From Prevotella sp. (GTDB taxonomy: Bacteria > Bacteroidota > Bacteroidia > Bacteroidales > Bacteroidaceae), in the NCBI GenBank assembly GCA_017428805.1, contig JAFRQC010000154.1, positions 1 to 5,180 on the forward strand: DNA of 5,180 nt. The letters are read 5' to 3'. Below the pieces are notes generated by a model, which did no database searches, was not told where the DNA came from, and was given only the letters and a program-made list of their open reading frames with translations. Positions 1-5,180 of this stretch are shown one piece after another; position 1 is the stretch's first letter, and every line of letters begins with the position of its first letter. The position numbers were made by a program, and so were the translations under genes.

Positions 1-936
1 CTGAAGGCAGCACGTTGTCAACATGAGTACGATCTGCGACTTCTTGCCGAAGAAGCAGCCGTGCGCTACTTCCGCTTAGCGTGTCAGCAACGGGTGTTGC
101 AGATGCGTTTGGAGGAGATGTATTTGAACGACACACTTCTGGCCATTGCCCGCGAGAAAGCAACAATTGCTATCGTCTCTCTTGCAGAACTACACTCAAT
201 AGAGGTGCAGCAGCAGAATGCCGCCAACCAGGTGGAAGTGGCGCGAAAAGATGAGCAGAATGCAAGGACAGAGCTGGCATCCTTGTTGCGCTTGGAACAA
301 TTACCTGCCGACCTGGCTCTGTTGAGCATACCAGACATGCTCCCTCCTGTCAGCTATACATCGGAGGAGGTTGTAAAGCTTGCCTTGTCCAACAGTCCGG
401 CATACCAGCACCAGCTGGCAGAGCTTACTGAAGCGCGCCATCAGGAATACAAGGCGCGCAAAGAGCGGGGCATCAATGTCGGGCTTGACGTCAATCTAGG
501 AATGCAACAAGTCAATAATACATTCGGCAGTGCCTTCAAGAACCAGCATTTGTATGCTTTAGGCTCTGTGCAGTTTTCGATACCGCTGATGGATCATGGT
601 GCAGCCAAAAAGCGTCATGAGAAAGCTACGGCTTGGGCGAATCGACAGGAACTGGCATCCCAGGAGGTTGAGCGTCTGTTGGCAGAAGACGCCGCCGTGA
701 CGCTGCAGAAACTGCAATCCAGCAGAGACAGGCTTACCAGCACCGAGAAGACCATCAAATTGGCTGAAGAGACGTACAATGAGACGGCCGATAACTATGC
801 CAACGGTCTTTGTGACATCAACACCTTTACTTTGGCAGAGTCGCGATGGGCTACTGCCTACACCAACTACCTGACTGCCTTGGAAGAATTCTGGGTAAGT
901 CACTATCACCTGCAAACTCTCATCAATTATGAATAA
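1..936 (+). CDS. TolC-family outer-membrane efflux protein, 5'-truncated
   Basis: This is the C-terminal 311 residues of an outer-membrane channel of the TolC/OEP family, which forms the exit duct of tripartite exporters. The frame is open from base 1, so the gene starts outside the window. The GTG at 61 is an internal valine codon and not a start. Visible residues 1-110 are almost wholly helical and rich in Ala, Glu, Gln and Leu, as in the coiled-coil barrel of the first OEP repeat. A second repeat follows: a helix around 120-155, an alternating beta-strand stretch around 160-175 (GINVGLDVNLG), a second strand near 190-200 (LGSVQFSIPL), and a long helix to the end. Full-length relatives are usually 400-500 residues, so roughly the first third is missing. 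The gene overlaps the downstream adaptor gene by 8 bases (ATGAATAA), which suggests translational coupling. It could instead be the C-terminal part of a pump-TolC fusion, a form I recall from Bacteroidetes metal exporters. The substrate cannot be told from this part. Confidence 0.88.
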   Translation: MKAARCQHEYDLRLLAEEAAVRYFRLACQQRVLQMRLEEMYLNDTLLAIAREKATIAIVSLAELHSIEVQQQNAANQVEVARKDEQNARTELASLLRLEQLPADLALLSIPDMLPPVSYTSEEVVKLALSNSPAYQHQLAELTEARHQEYKARKERGINVGLDVNLGMQQVNNTFGSAFKNQHLYALGSVQFSIPLMDHGAAKKRHEKATAWANRQELASQEVERLLAEDAAVTLQKLQSSRDRLTSTEKTIKLAEETYNETADNYANGLCDINTFTLAESRWATAYTNYLTALEEFWVSHYHLQTLINYE

Positions 937-1777
937 GTATATCAGTATTTCACTATTCGTCACGCTCTTTTCACTTCTCACTGCTTGTCAGTCGAAAAGC
1001 AACGAGAAATCTATTCCGCAGCAGAGTGATACGACTGCTGTGCAATCGACAAAAGCCCCTTCGTCCCAAGAGGCTCCGAATTTTTCAACAGCTATCAAGG
1101 GTAAGATAGAAACGACGCGCGAAGTACCTGTCTTTAGCCGTATCTCAGAACAGATTGTCATGTTCGCCGTAGAGAATGTCGGACAGGAAGTCAGGAAGGG
1201 TCAGGTCGTTGCACGACTTAGCGACGCTGCCTTGCGTGAGAAGATAGCCCACAGCCGTGCTAAACTGGAGAAAGCCGAATTCCAGTATCAGGCCACTCTG
1301 ATGGGGCAGGGCTATAAGCACGACAACCTGGATGCAGCACCGGAAAACATCAAGAAAATGGCTCGTATCAGCAGTGGATATAACGAAGCGAGGGCCGAAT
1401 TGCACGAACTGGAACATGAACTGTCCTATTGTACCATTACCGCCCCCATTTCTGGATATGTCATAAAAATTCAGAACACGCTCTATGGTATGGCCAAGCC
1501 GGGCGAAGCCCTTTTCTATATAGTGGATGCAGAACATCTGAAGGTAAGCTTCGACGTACTCGAAAATGAAGTGCCGAGATATTGGGATGGTGCCATTCTC
1601 ACCGTATCTACCGTTGCATTCCCCTCAGAGCAGCATCCTGCTACGATTTCAGCCGTCGGTGCGGTTGATGACAATGGCATGGTACACGTGGAAGCCACGC
1701 TACAGCCGCATCCGCATCTGGCGCCAGGCATGACAGCATTTGTAACTGTACAAAGCCTCCCGCCCTCAAATCCGTAA
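929..1777 (+). CDS. Efflux periplasmic adaptor lipoprotein (HlyD/RND membrane fusion protein)
   Basis: This 282-residue protein is a membrane fusion protein, the periplasmic link between an inner-membrane pump and the TolC-like channel encoded just upstream. Residues 1-20 are a lipoprotein signal peptide ending in a lipobox, L-T-A-C, with the lipidated Cys at 20. A low-complexity Ser/Gln/Thr linker runs to about residue 50. The two halves of the lipoyl-like domain are at about 84-98 (VGQEVRKGQVVARL) and 168-198 (TITAPISGYV, then PGEALFYIVD). They flank a short helical hairpin at about 100-166. A beta-barrel domain follows, ending in the family-typical LAPGMTAFV at 264-272. At 282 residues it is shorter than many RND adaptors (350-400) and lacks a clear long membrane-proximal domain. 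No acidic residues follow the Cys directly, so a Bacteroidetes surface-export signal is not evident and a periplasmic location is more likely. The start at 929 gives the signal peptide and the 8-base overlap with the channel gene. The substrate is unknown. Confidence 0.88.
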   Translation: MNKYISISLFVTLFSLLTACQSKSNEKSIPQQSDTTAVQSTKAPSSQEAPNFSTAIKGKIETTREVPVFSRISEQIVMFAVENVGQEVRKGQVVARLSDAALREKIAHSRAKLEKAEFQYQATLMGQGYKHDNLDAAPENIKKMARISSGYNEARAELHELEHELSYCTITAPISGYVIKIQNTLYGMAKPGEALFYIVDAEHLKVSFDVLENEVPRYWDGAILTVSTVAFPSEQHPATISAVGAVDDNGMVHVEATLQPHPHLAPGMTAFVTVQSLPPSNP

Positions 1778-1789
1778 CCTGAAGTTTCA

Positions 1790-1819
1790 AAATAGGCGGG
1801 CCGTGTGGCCCGCCTATTT
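1790..1819. terminator. Bidirectional intrinsic terminator between convergent genes
   Basis: AAATAGGCGGGCC (1790-1802) and GGCCCGCCTATTT (1807-1819) pair perfectly as a 13-bp stem around the loop GTGT. The core is G/C-rich and the ends are A/T pairs, so either strand presents a hairpin followed by U-rich RNA (CCUAUUUAUU on +, CCUAUUUUG on -). It lies 12 bases after the adaptor stop and contains two bases of the acyl-CoA synthetase stop codon (1818-1820). It therefore probably ends both convergent transcripts. The U-tracts are short and interrupted, so termination efficiency is uncertain. Confidence 0.85.
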
Positions 1820-3626
1820 ATTCTGCGTACATAGCGTCGATTTCCTTCTTGTAGTTCTCGTTCAGCACGCGGCGCTTGATCTTGAGCGTGTTCGTCAGTT
1901 CACCCCGCTCCATCGAGAAGTGATGGGGCAAGAGCGTGAACCGTTTGATCTGCTCGTAGTGTGCCAGCTGTTGCTGGAGGGTGTCGATGCGCTCCTTCAT
2001 CATCTCGTTGATCTGCGGATCGGCACAGAGCTGCTCGCGGCTGTCGAACGGGATATGATGCTCACGGGCATACTCCTCAAGCAGCGAATAGACGGGAATG
2101 ATCAGAGCCGACACGAACTTACGCTGATCGGCGATAATGGCGATCTGATCGATGTATTTATCTACCAGGAGTTTTGATTCAATCATCTGCGGGGCGATGT
2201 ATTTGCCGTTGGAGGTCTTATAGAGATCCTTGATGCGCTCCTTGAGGAAGAGTTCTCCGCCCTTCAGGTAACCCGAGTCGCCGGTCTTGAAGTAGCCGTC
2301 GTCGGTAAAGGCGGCCTTCGTCAGATCGTCACGGTTGTAATAACCGATGGTGATCGTCGGGCCCTTCAGCAGCACCTCACCCTCCTCGCTGATGCGGATG
2401 TCAATGCCCTCGATGGGGATACCGACACCCCCGACGGTGAACGGCTCGCCGAGATGGTTACAGCTGACCGTAGCCAAACTCTCCGTGAGGCCATAGCCCA
2501 CCACCATATTGATACCGATAGAATGGACGAATTCTTCCACTTTGGGGTTGACCGTCGCACCTGCCGTGGGGAAGAAGTGGGCATTTTCCAGTCCAAGCTC
2601 CTTACGCACCAAAGAGAAGACGGTCTTGTTGAGCATCTCATACTCCAGATGGAGTGCCAACGGCGGACGCTTGCCTTTTGACAGATAGTCGATATTATGT
2701 TTCTTGCCTACGCTCAGGGCATACTGGAAGAGCTTGCGCTTCGGAGCGCCGGCTGTCTCAATCTTCTCCAACACACCCATATAGACCTTCTCCCAGAAAC
2801 GGGGAACCGAGGACATACACGTCGGATGCGTCTCCTTCATCGACTGCTGCACCTCCAAGGGATAGGTGTTCACGATCAGCTTGGCACCCTCCGTGAGACA
2901 GAGGATCTTCCAGCCTTTCTCAAAGATATGGGTAAACGGCAGGAAGTTGAGCACACGGTCGTTCTCTCCTACCGGCACACATTTATTATTGGCCTCCATC
3001 GCGGCGTGATACTGGCCACAGGTGAGGATGACACCTTTCGAGTCGCCCGTCGTACCACTGGTATAGAGGATGTTGGCGATATCGTCCATCGAAGCCGCAG
3101 CCGTCAGGGCATCCACCTCCGTCTGTCGCGGCAGGTTCTCACCCAGCTTCAGGAAGTCGTCGAAGTACATGGCGTTGGCATCCTGTTCGGCGATGCGTAC
3201 ACTCTTGTCGAAGATGATGATCCGCTCCAAGGTGTGACAGGTGGAGGCTACTCGACGGGCCTTGTCGTACTGTTCCTGCTCGCCGACGAACAGGAAGCGC
3301 ACCTTCGCATCGTCCACCATGAACTGGATCTGCTGTTCCGAGCTGGTGGCATAGAAGGGGATGGTGACGGCACGGATGCCCCATGCACCGAAGTCACAAA
3401 ACAGATACTGGATGGAGTTCTGCGAGAACACACCGACGTTCTCCTGTACTTTCACGCCCAGATTCAGCAGTGCATTCGACACGAGCTTCACCTTCTGAGA
3501 GAACTGATTCCAAGAAAAAGACTTCCATTCTGTTCCACCGAAATCTTTGTAGATCAGCACCTCGCGGTCTCCATACTTCTTTGCCTGATCATGAATCAGA
3601 CGGGCCAAATGAGTGTTAGTTTGCAT
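1818..3626 (-). CDS. Long-chain fatty acid--CoA ligase (AMP-forming acyl-CoA synthetase)
   Basis: This complete 602-residue member of the ANL adenylating superfamily is expected to convert a fatty acid, ATP and CoA to acyl-CoA, AMP and pyrophosphate, in the cytosol or at the inner membrane. The adenylation motifs appear in order: the Ser/Thr/Gly-rich phosphate loop YTSGTTGDSKGV (188-199), the GYGLTES motif (377-383), the TGD motif with ribose-binding Asp (448-450), the hinge region KERIKD (462-467), and a C-terminal LTNTLKIKRR (577-586) whose Lys582 aligns with the catalytic lysine of the family. Length, the short N-terminus and the LTNTLKIKRR form fit the FAA1-like (COG1022) branch better than enterobacterial FadD. 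The ATG at 3624-3626 lies 22 nt after a Bacteroidetes -7 element, with no strong Shine-Dalgarno site. The gene is divergent from upp and convergent with the efflux genes, apparently a single-gene transcript. No motif is missing. Chain-length preference cannot be read from sequence alone. Confidence 0.95.
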   Translation of the reverse strand: MQTNTHLARLIHDQAKKYGDREVLIYKDFGGTEWKSFSWNQFSQKVKLVSNALLNLGVKVQENVGVFSQNSIQYLFCDFGAWGIRAVTIPFYATSSEQQIQFMVDDAKVRFLFVGEQEQYDKARRVASTCHTLERIIIFDKSVRIAEQDANAMYFDDFLKLGENLPRQTEVDALTAAASMDDIANILYTSGTTGDSKGVILTCGQYHAAMEANNKCVPVGENDRVLNFLPFTHIFEKGWKILCLTEGAKLIVNTYPLEVQQSMKETHPTCMSSVPRFWEKVYMGVLEKIETAGAPKRKLFQYALSVGKKHNIDYLSKGKRPPLALHLEYEMLNKTVFSLVRKELGLENAHFFPTAGATVNPKVEEFVHSIGINMVVGYGLTESLATVSCNHLGEPFTVGGVGIPIEGIDIRISEEGEVLLKGPTITIGYYNRDDLTKAAFTDDGYFKTGDSGYLKGGELFLKERIKDLYKTSNGKYIAPQMIESKLLVDKYIDQIAIIADQRKFVSALIIPVYSLLEEYAREHHIPFDSREQLCADPQINEMMKERIDTLQQQLAHYEQIKRFTLLPHHFSMERGELTNTLKIKRRVLNENYKKEIDAMYAE

Positions 3627-3648
3627 AGTCGCTTTCTATAAATCCGTT

Positions 3649-3657
3649 GCAAAGGTA
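3649..3657 (-). promoter_or_regulatory. Bacteroidetes-type promoter (-7 element) for the acyl-CoA synthetase gene
   Basis: Read on the - strand, 3657 to 3649 is TACCTTTGC, an exact match to the Bacteroidetes -7 consensus TAnnTTTG recognised by the primary sigma factor of this phylum. It ends 22 nt before the ATG, giving a short leader. No good -33 TTTG is visible at the usual 19-21 nt spacing. That place is occupied by the AAAAGTG repeat array, which offers only TTTTCAC-like sequence on this strand. Confidence 0.72.
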
Positions 3658-3662
3658 CAAAT

Positions 3663-3690
3663 AAAAGTGAAAAGTGAAGAGTGAAAAGTG
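3663..3690. repeat. Tandem heptamer array, AAAAGTG x4
   Basis: Four consecutive 7-bp units: AAAAGTG (3663-3669), AAAAGTG (3670-3676), AAGAGTG (3677-3683) and AAAAGTG (3684-3690). Only the third unit differs, by one A-to-G change. The array begins 5 bp upstream of the -7 element of the leftward promoter and covers its expected -33 region. Its function is unknown; it could arise by strand slippage. Confidence 0.9.
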
Positions 3691-3718
3691 AAAAATTTGC
3701 TACCGCTGTGTAAAAAAA

Positions 3719-3746
3719 CGTAAATCGTAAATTGTAAATCGTAAAT
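3719..3746. repeat. Tandem heptamer array, CGTAAAT x4
   Basis: Four consecutive 7-bp units: CGTAAAT (3719-3725), CGTAAAT (3726-3732), TGTAAAT (3733-3739) and CGTAAAT (3740-3746). Again only the third unit differs, by one C-to-T change. The array ends 6 bp before the -7 element of the upp promoter and supplies its likely -33 TTG (3732-3734). Unit length and copy number match the neighbouring AAAAGTG array, although the unit sequence is different. Confidence 0.9.
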
Positions 3747-3761
3747 TTTTGCTATCTTTGC
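3732..3761 (+). promoter_or_regulatory. Bacteroidetes-type promoter for the upp operon
   Basis: TATCTTTGC at 3753-3761 matches the -7 consensus TAnnTTTG exactly. A TTG at 3732-3734, 18 nt upstream, is a reasonable -33 partner (consensus TTTG about 19-21 nt away). The ATG of upp lies 23 nt after the element, behind an A/T-rich leader containing two AATATT copies (3768-3773 and 3775-3780) and no Shine-Dalgarno site. I see no other promoter before the three rightward genes, so it probably drives all of them. Confidence 0.78.
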
Positions 3762-3784
3762 ACACAAAATATTAAATATTCGGT

Positions 3785-4471
3785 ATGGAGATAACAGATT
3801 TCAGTCAGAGCAACTCGATTATCAACCTCTACATGTCTGAACTGCGCGACAAGAACTATCAAAAGAACCGGTTCCTCTTCCGGCATAACATCACGCGTAT
3901 CGGCGAGATGATGGCCTACGAGCTGTCGAAGACCTTGGAGTATAAATCCAAGACCATCACCACGCCGTTGGGCACGATAGACATCCCCCTGCCGAAAGAA
4001 GACATGGTCATTGCCACCGTGCTGCGCGCAGGTCTGCCGTTCCACGAGGGCTTCCTCAATGTGTTCGACAAGGCCGACAACGGTTTCGTCTCCGCCTTCC
4101 GGATGTATATCAACCGTGAGCATACCGAGGTGGGCATCCATACCGAGTATATTGCCACGCAAAGCGTGAAGAACAAGACGCTGCTGATTGTCGATCCGAT
4201 GCTGGCAACGGGCGGATCGCTGGCAGCCGCCATCGACTCTCTGCTGGAGACGGGCAAGCCCAAGAAGATCCATCTCTGCTGCGTCATTGCCGCACCGGAA
4301 GGTATCGAGGTTGTCAAGGAGGCCCTGCCCGAAAACAGCCACATCTGGTGCGCCGCCATCGATCAGGGCATGAACGAACAGAAGTACATCGTGCCCGGCT
4401 TCGGAGACTGTGGTGACCTCTGCTACGGTGAAAAGTTGCAGTCATTCCGTAAAAAAACAGACAAACGATAA
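3785..4471 (+). CDS. upp: Uracil phosphoribosyltransferase
   Basis: This complete 228-residue enzyme of the type I phosphoribosyltransferase fold joins uracil and PRPP to give UMP and pyrophosphate in the pyrimidine salvage pathway (cytosol). The family signatures are all present: RAGLPF (81-86), the PRPP-binding loop VDPMLATGGS (136-145), AAPEGI (169-174), DQGMNE (193-198), and the uracil-binding segment PGFGDCGDLCYG (204-215). Its length is slightly above that of the E. coli enzyme (about 208), with the extra residues mainly at the N-terminus. The segment after GFGD differs from the common GDAGD(K/R)xFG form: it has Cys209 for Ala, Leu212 for the basic residue and Tyr214 for Phe. I suspect this is typical of the lineage and not a defect. 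The start at 3785 is supported by the -7 element 23 nt upstream. The next gene begins 2 nt after the stop, so the two are almost certainly co-transcribed. Little doubt about function. Confidence 0.96.
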   Translation: MEITDFSQSNSIINLYMSELRDKNYQKNRFLFRHNITRIGEMMAYELSKTLEYKSKTITTPLGTIDIPLPKEDMVIATVLRAGLPFHEGFLNVFDKADNGFVSAFRMYINREHTEVGIHTEYIATQSVKNKTLLIVDPMLATGGSLAAAIDSLLETGKPKKIHLCCVIAAPEGIEVVKEALPENSHIWCAAIDQGMNEQKYIVPGFGDCGDLCYGEKLQSFRKKTDKR

Positions 4472-4473
4472 CT

Positions 4474-4917
4474 ATGTCCCAAGCCGACGATAACAACAAT
4501 GGTCCTAAGACCATTACGCTGCCCAACGATGTTCAGGAGGTGCCACAACTGGCCGCCTTCGTCGAGGAGGTCTGTGAATCGCATGGTGTCGATATGATGA
4601 CAACGATGCAAATGAACCTCGCCCTGGAGGAGGCCGTTGTCAACGTGATGAGTTATGCTTATCCCGAAGGCACGAAAGGCTATGTAGATATCTCCGCTTT
4701 GTCGGAGAGCGACTGCCTGACTTTTGTCATCAGCGACAGCGGCAAGCCTTTCGATCCGACAACCAAGGGCGAGGTAGACACCACCCTCCCTGCCGAGGAG
4801 CGTTCCATCGGCGGTCTGGGCATCCATCTTGTCAAACAACTGATGGACAGCATCCAATACGAGTATAAAGACGGACATAACGTCCTGACACTGAAAAAGA
4901 GAATAAAAAAATTGTAA
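4474..4917 (+). CDS. RsbW/SpoIIAB-like ATP-binding protein (anti-sigma factor / serine kinase family)
   Basis: This 147-residue single-domain protein has the GHKL (HATPase_c_2) ATP-binding fold of RsbW and SpoIIAB. Those proteins bind a target such as a sigma factor and phosphorylate a STAS-domain antagonist on serine. Visible motifs are the N-box NLALEEAVVNVMSYAY (48-63) with general-base Glu53 and Mg-binding Asn57, the G1 box SDSGKPFDP (87-95) with Asp88 and Gly90, and the G2 box GGLGIHLVKQLMD (113-125). The ATP lid between G1 and G2 is short, as in this family. There is no membrane segment and no added domain. It begins 2 nt after the upp stop without a Shine-Dalgarno site, so translation is probably coupled. 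A STAS-domain gene follows 30 nt later, which supports a partner-switching pair. No sigma factor gene is in the window, so its target is unknown; calling it an anti-sigma factor is family-based inference. Confidence 0.9.
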   Translation: MSQADDNNNGPKTITLPNDVQEVPQLAAFVEEVCESHGVDMMTTMQMNLALEEAVVNVMSYAYPEGTKGYVDISALSESDCLTFVISDSGKPFDPTTKGEVDTTLPAEERSIGGLGIHLVKQLMDSIQYEYKDGHNVLTLKKRIKKL

Positions 4918-4947
4918 TATTCAAAAACTAAAGTATTAAAAAGCATT

Positions 4948-5180
4948 ATGAAGACATCATTTGAGGAAAAAGACGGCAAGTACATCATGCACTTTGAAGG
5001 CCGCCTCGACACCGCATCCTCCGTTCAGACCGAACAGGAGATGAAAGTACTCCACGACTGCGAAGGTCACGACATCGTCCTTGACTGCGAGAAGCTCGAC
5101 TACATCTCATCGAGTGGTCTGCGCCTCTTCCTGGCACTGCTCAAGGTGGCCAAGGCGAAGGGCAGTAAGGTCTGCGTCGC
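4948..5180 (+). CDS. STAS-domain anti-anti-sigma-like protein (RsbV/SpoIIAA family), 3'-truncated
   Basis: The right edge cuts this gene after 77 full codons; the family is usually 100-115 residues, so roughly two thirds are visible. The fold pattern is clear: a beta-strand pair at 3-17, the conserved GRLD (18-21) that matches the GELD of SpoIIAA, a helix at about 24-37, the strand DIVLDC (42-47), then LDYISSSGLRLFLALLKVAKAKG (start 50). The SSSG motif (54-57) aligns with the DSSG of SpoIIAA, which puts Ser55 at the phosphorylated Ser58. The Asp before the phosphoserine in SpoIIAA is Ser54 here. The protein is expected to be the substrate of the kinase-like protein encoded just upstream, releasing that protein's target when dephosphorylated. 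The start at 4948 gives the standard short N-terminus. The upstream sequence is A-rich with no Shine-Dalgarno site, and no terminator lies in the 30-nt gap, so it should be in the upp operon. Confidence 0.88.
   Translation, partial: MKTSFEEKDGKYIMHFEGRLDTASSVQTEQEMKVLHDCEGHDIVLDCEKLDYISSSGLRLFLALLKVAKAKGSKVCV

Noticed and set aside
61..63. GTG as a start codon for the TolC-family protein
   Set aside because: The frame is open from base 1 and the codons before it encode plausible helical TolC sequence. The gene is cut by the window edge.
559..981. 140-codon open frame on the - strand across the TolC-adaptor junction
   Set aside because: It covers two overlapping genes on the other strand that both have clear family features, and its own translation looks random.
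1803..2177. 124-codon open frame on the + strand beginning in the terminator loop
   Set aside because: It starts inside the hairpin and runs antisense to the 3' end of the acyl-CoA synthetase gene; no promoter or supporting context.
2697..3641. Long open frame of 314 codons on the + strand, antisense to the acyl-CoA synthetase gene
   Set aside because: It lies almost entirely opposite a complete gene with all adenylation motifs. Its translation is rich in His, Arg, Leu and Val with no domain I recognise, as expected of an antisense shadow of codon-biased DNA. It has no promoter or start context.
3663..3746. CRISPR array or phage attachment site
   Set aside because: The units are 7 bp and directly adjacent with no spacers. 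No cas, integrase or tRNA gene is nearby.
3768..3780. AATATT-A-AATATT in the upp leader as an operator or PyrR-like attenuator
   Set aside because: The leader is only about 20 nt, too short for an attenuator. The A/T-only repeat is easily explained by the A-rich leader usual before Bacteroidetes starts.
3627..3784. Small RNA or riboswitch in the divergent intergenic region
   Set aside because: The 158 bp are fully occupied by two promoters and low-complexity repeats. I see no stable hairpin or terminator.
3752..4342. 196-codon open frame on the - strand opposite upp
   Set aside because: It is a shadow of the conserved upp gene. It ends inside the upp promoter and the translation has no recognisable fold or signal.

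Overview
The window looks like a chromosomal segment from a Bacteroidales bacterium, most plausibly Prevotella or a close relative. Both recognisable promoters have the Bacteroidetes-type -7 element (TAnnTTTG). Start codons are preceded by A/T-rich sequence and not by clear Shine-Dalgarno sites. The short A/T-rich heptamer repeats in the divergent intergenic region fit this group by my recollection. Genus is an inference; no rRNA or other taxonomic marker is present.

Layout. (1) Positions 1-1777, + strand: the end of an efflux operon. A TolC-family outer-membrane channel gene is cut by the left edge. It overlaps by 8 bases a gene for a lipid-anchored periplasmic adaptor (membrane fusion protein). 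The inner-membrane pump is not in the window and, if co-transcribed, must lie upstream. (2) Positions 1790-1819: a perfect 13-bp stem with a 4-nt loop lies between two convergent genes and probably ends transcription from both sides. (3) Positions 1818-3626, - strand: a complete AMP-forming long-chain acyl-CoA synthetase with all the expected adenylation motifs. (4) Positions 3627-3784: a 158-bp divergent intergenic region with one promoter for each side and two adjacent arrays of four 7-bp units. (5) Positions 3785-5180, + strand: an apparent operon of upp (uracil phosphoribosyltransferase), a small RsbW/SpoIIAB-like ATP-binding protein starting 2 nt after the upp stop, and a STAS-domain anti-anti-sigma-like protein starting 30 nt later and cut by the right edge.

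How the genes work together. The TolC and adaptor proteins would form the outer-membrane and periplasmic parts of a tripartite exporter. The acyl-CoA synthetase activates fatty acids for lipid metabolism. upp salvages uracil to UMP. The kinase-like and STAS proteins form the core of a partner-switching regulatory module. Its co-transcription with a pyrimidine salvage gene, and the kinase-before-antagonist order, are the most interesting points here. Apart from these and the repeat arrays, the window is ordinary core-genome sequence. I did not find a clear novel defence, mobile or RNA system.
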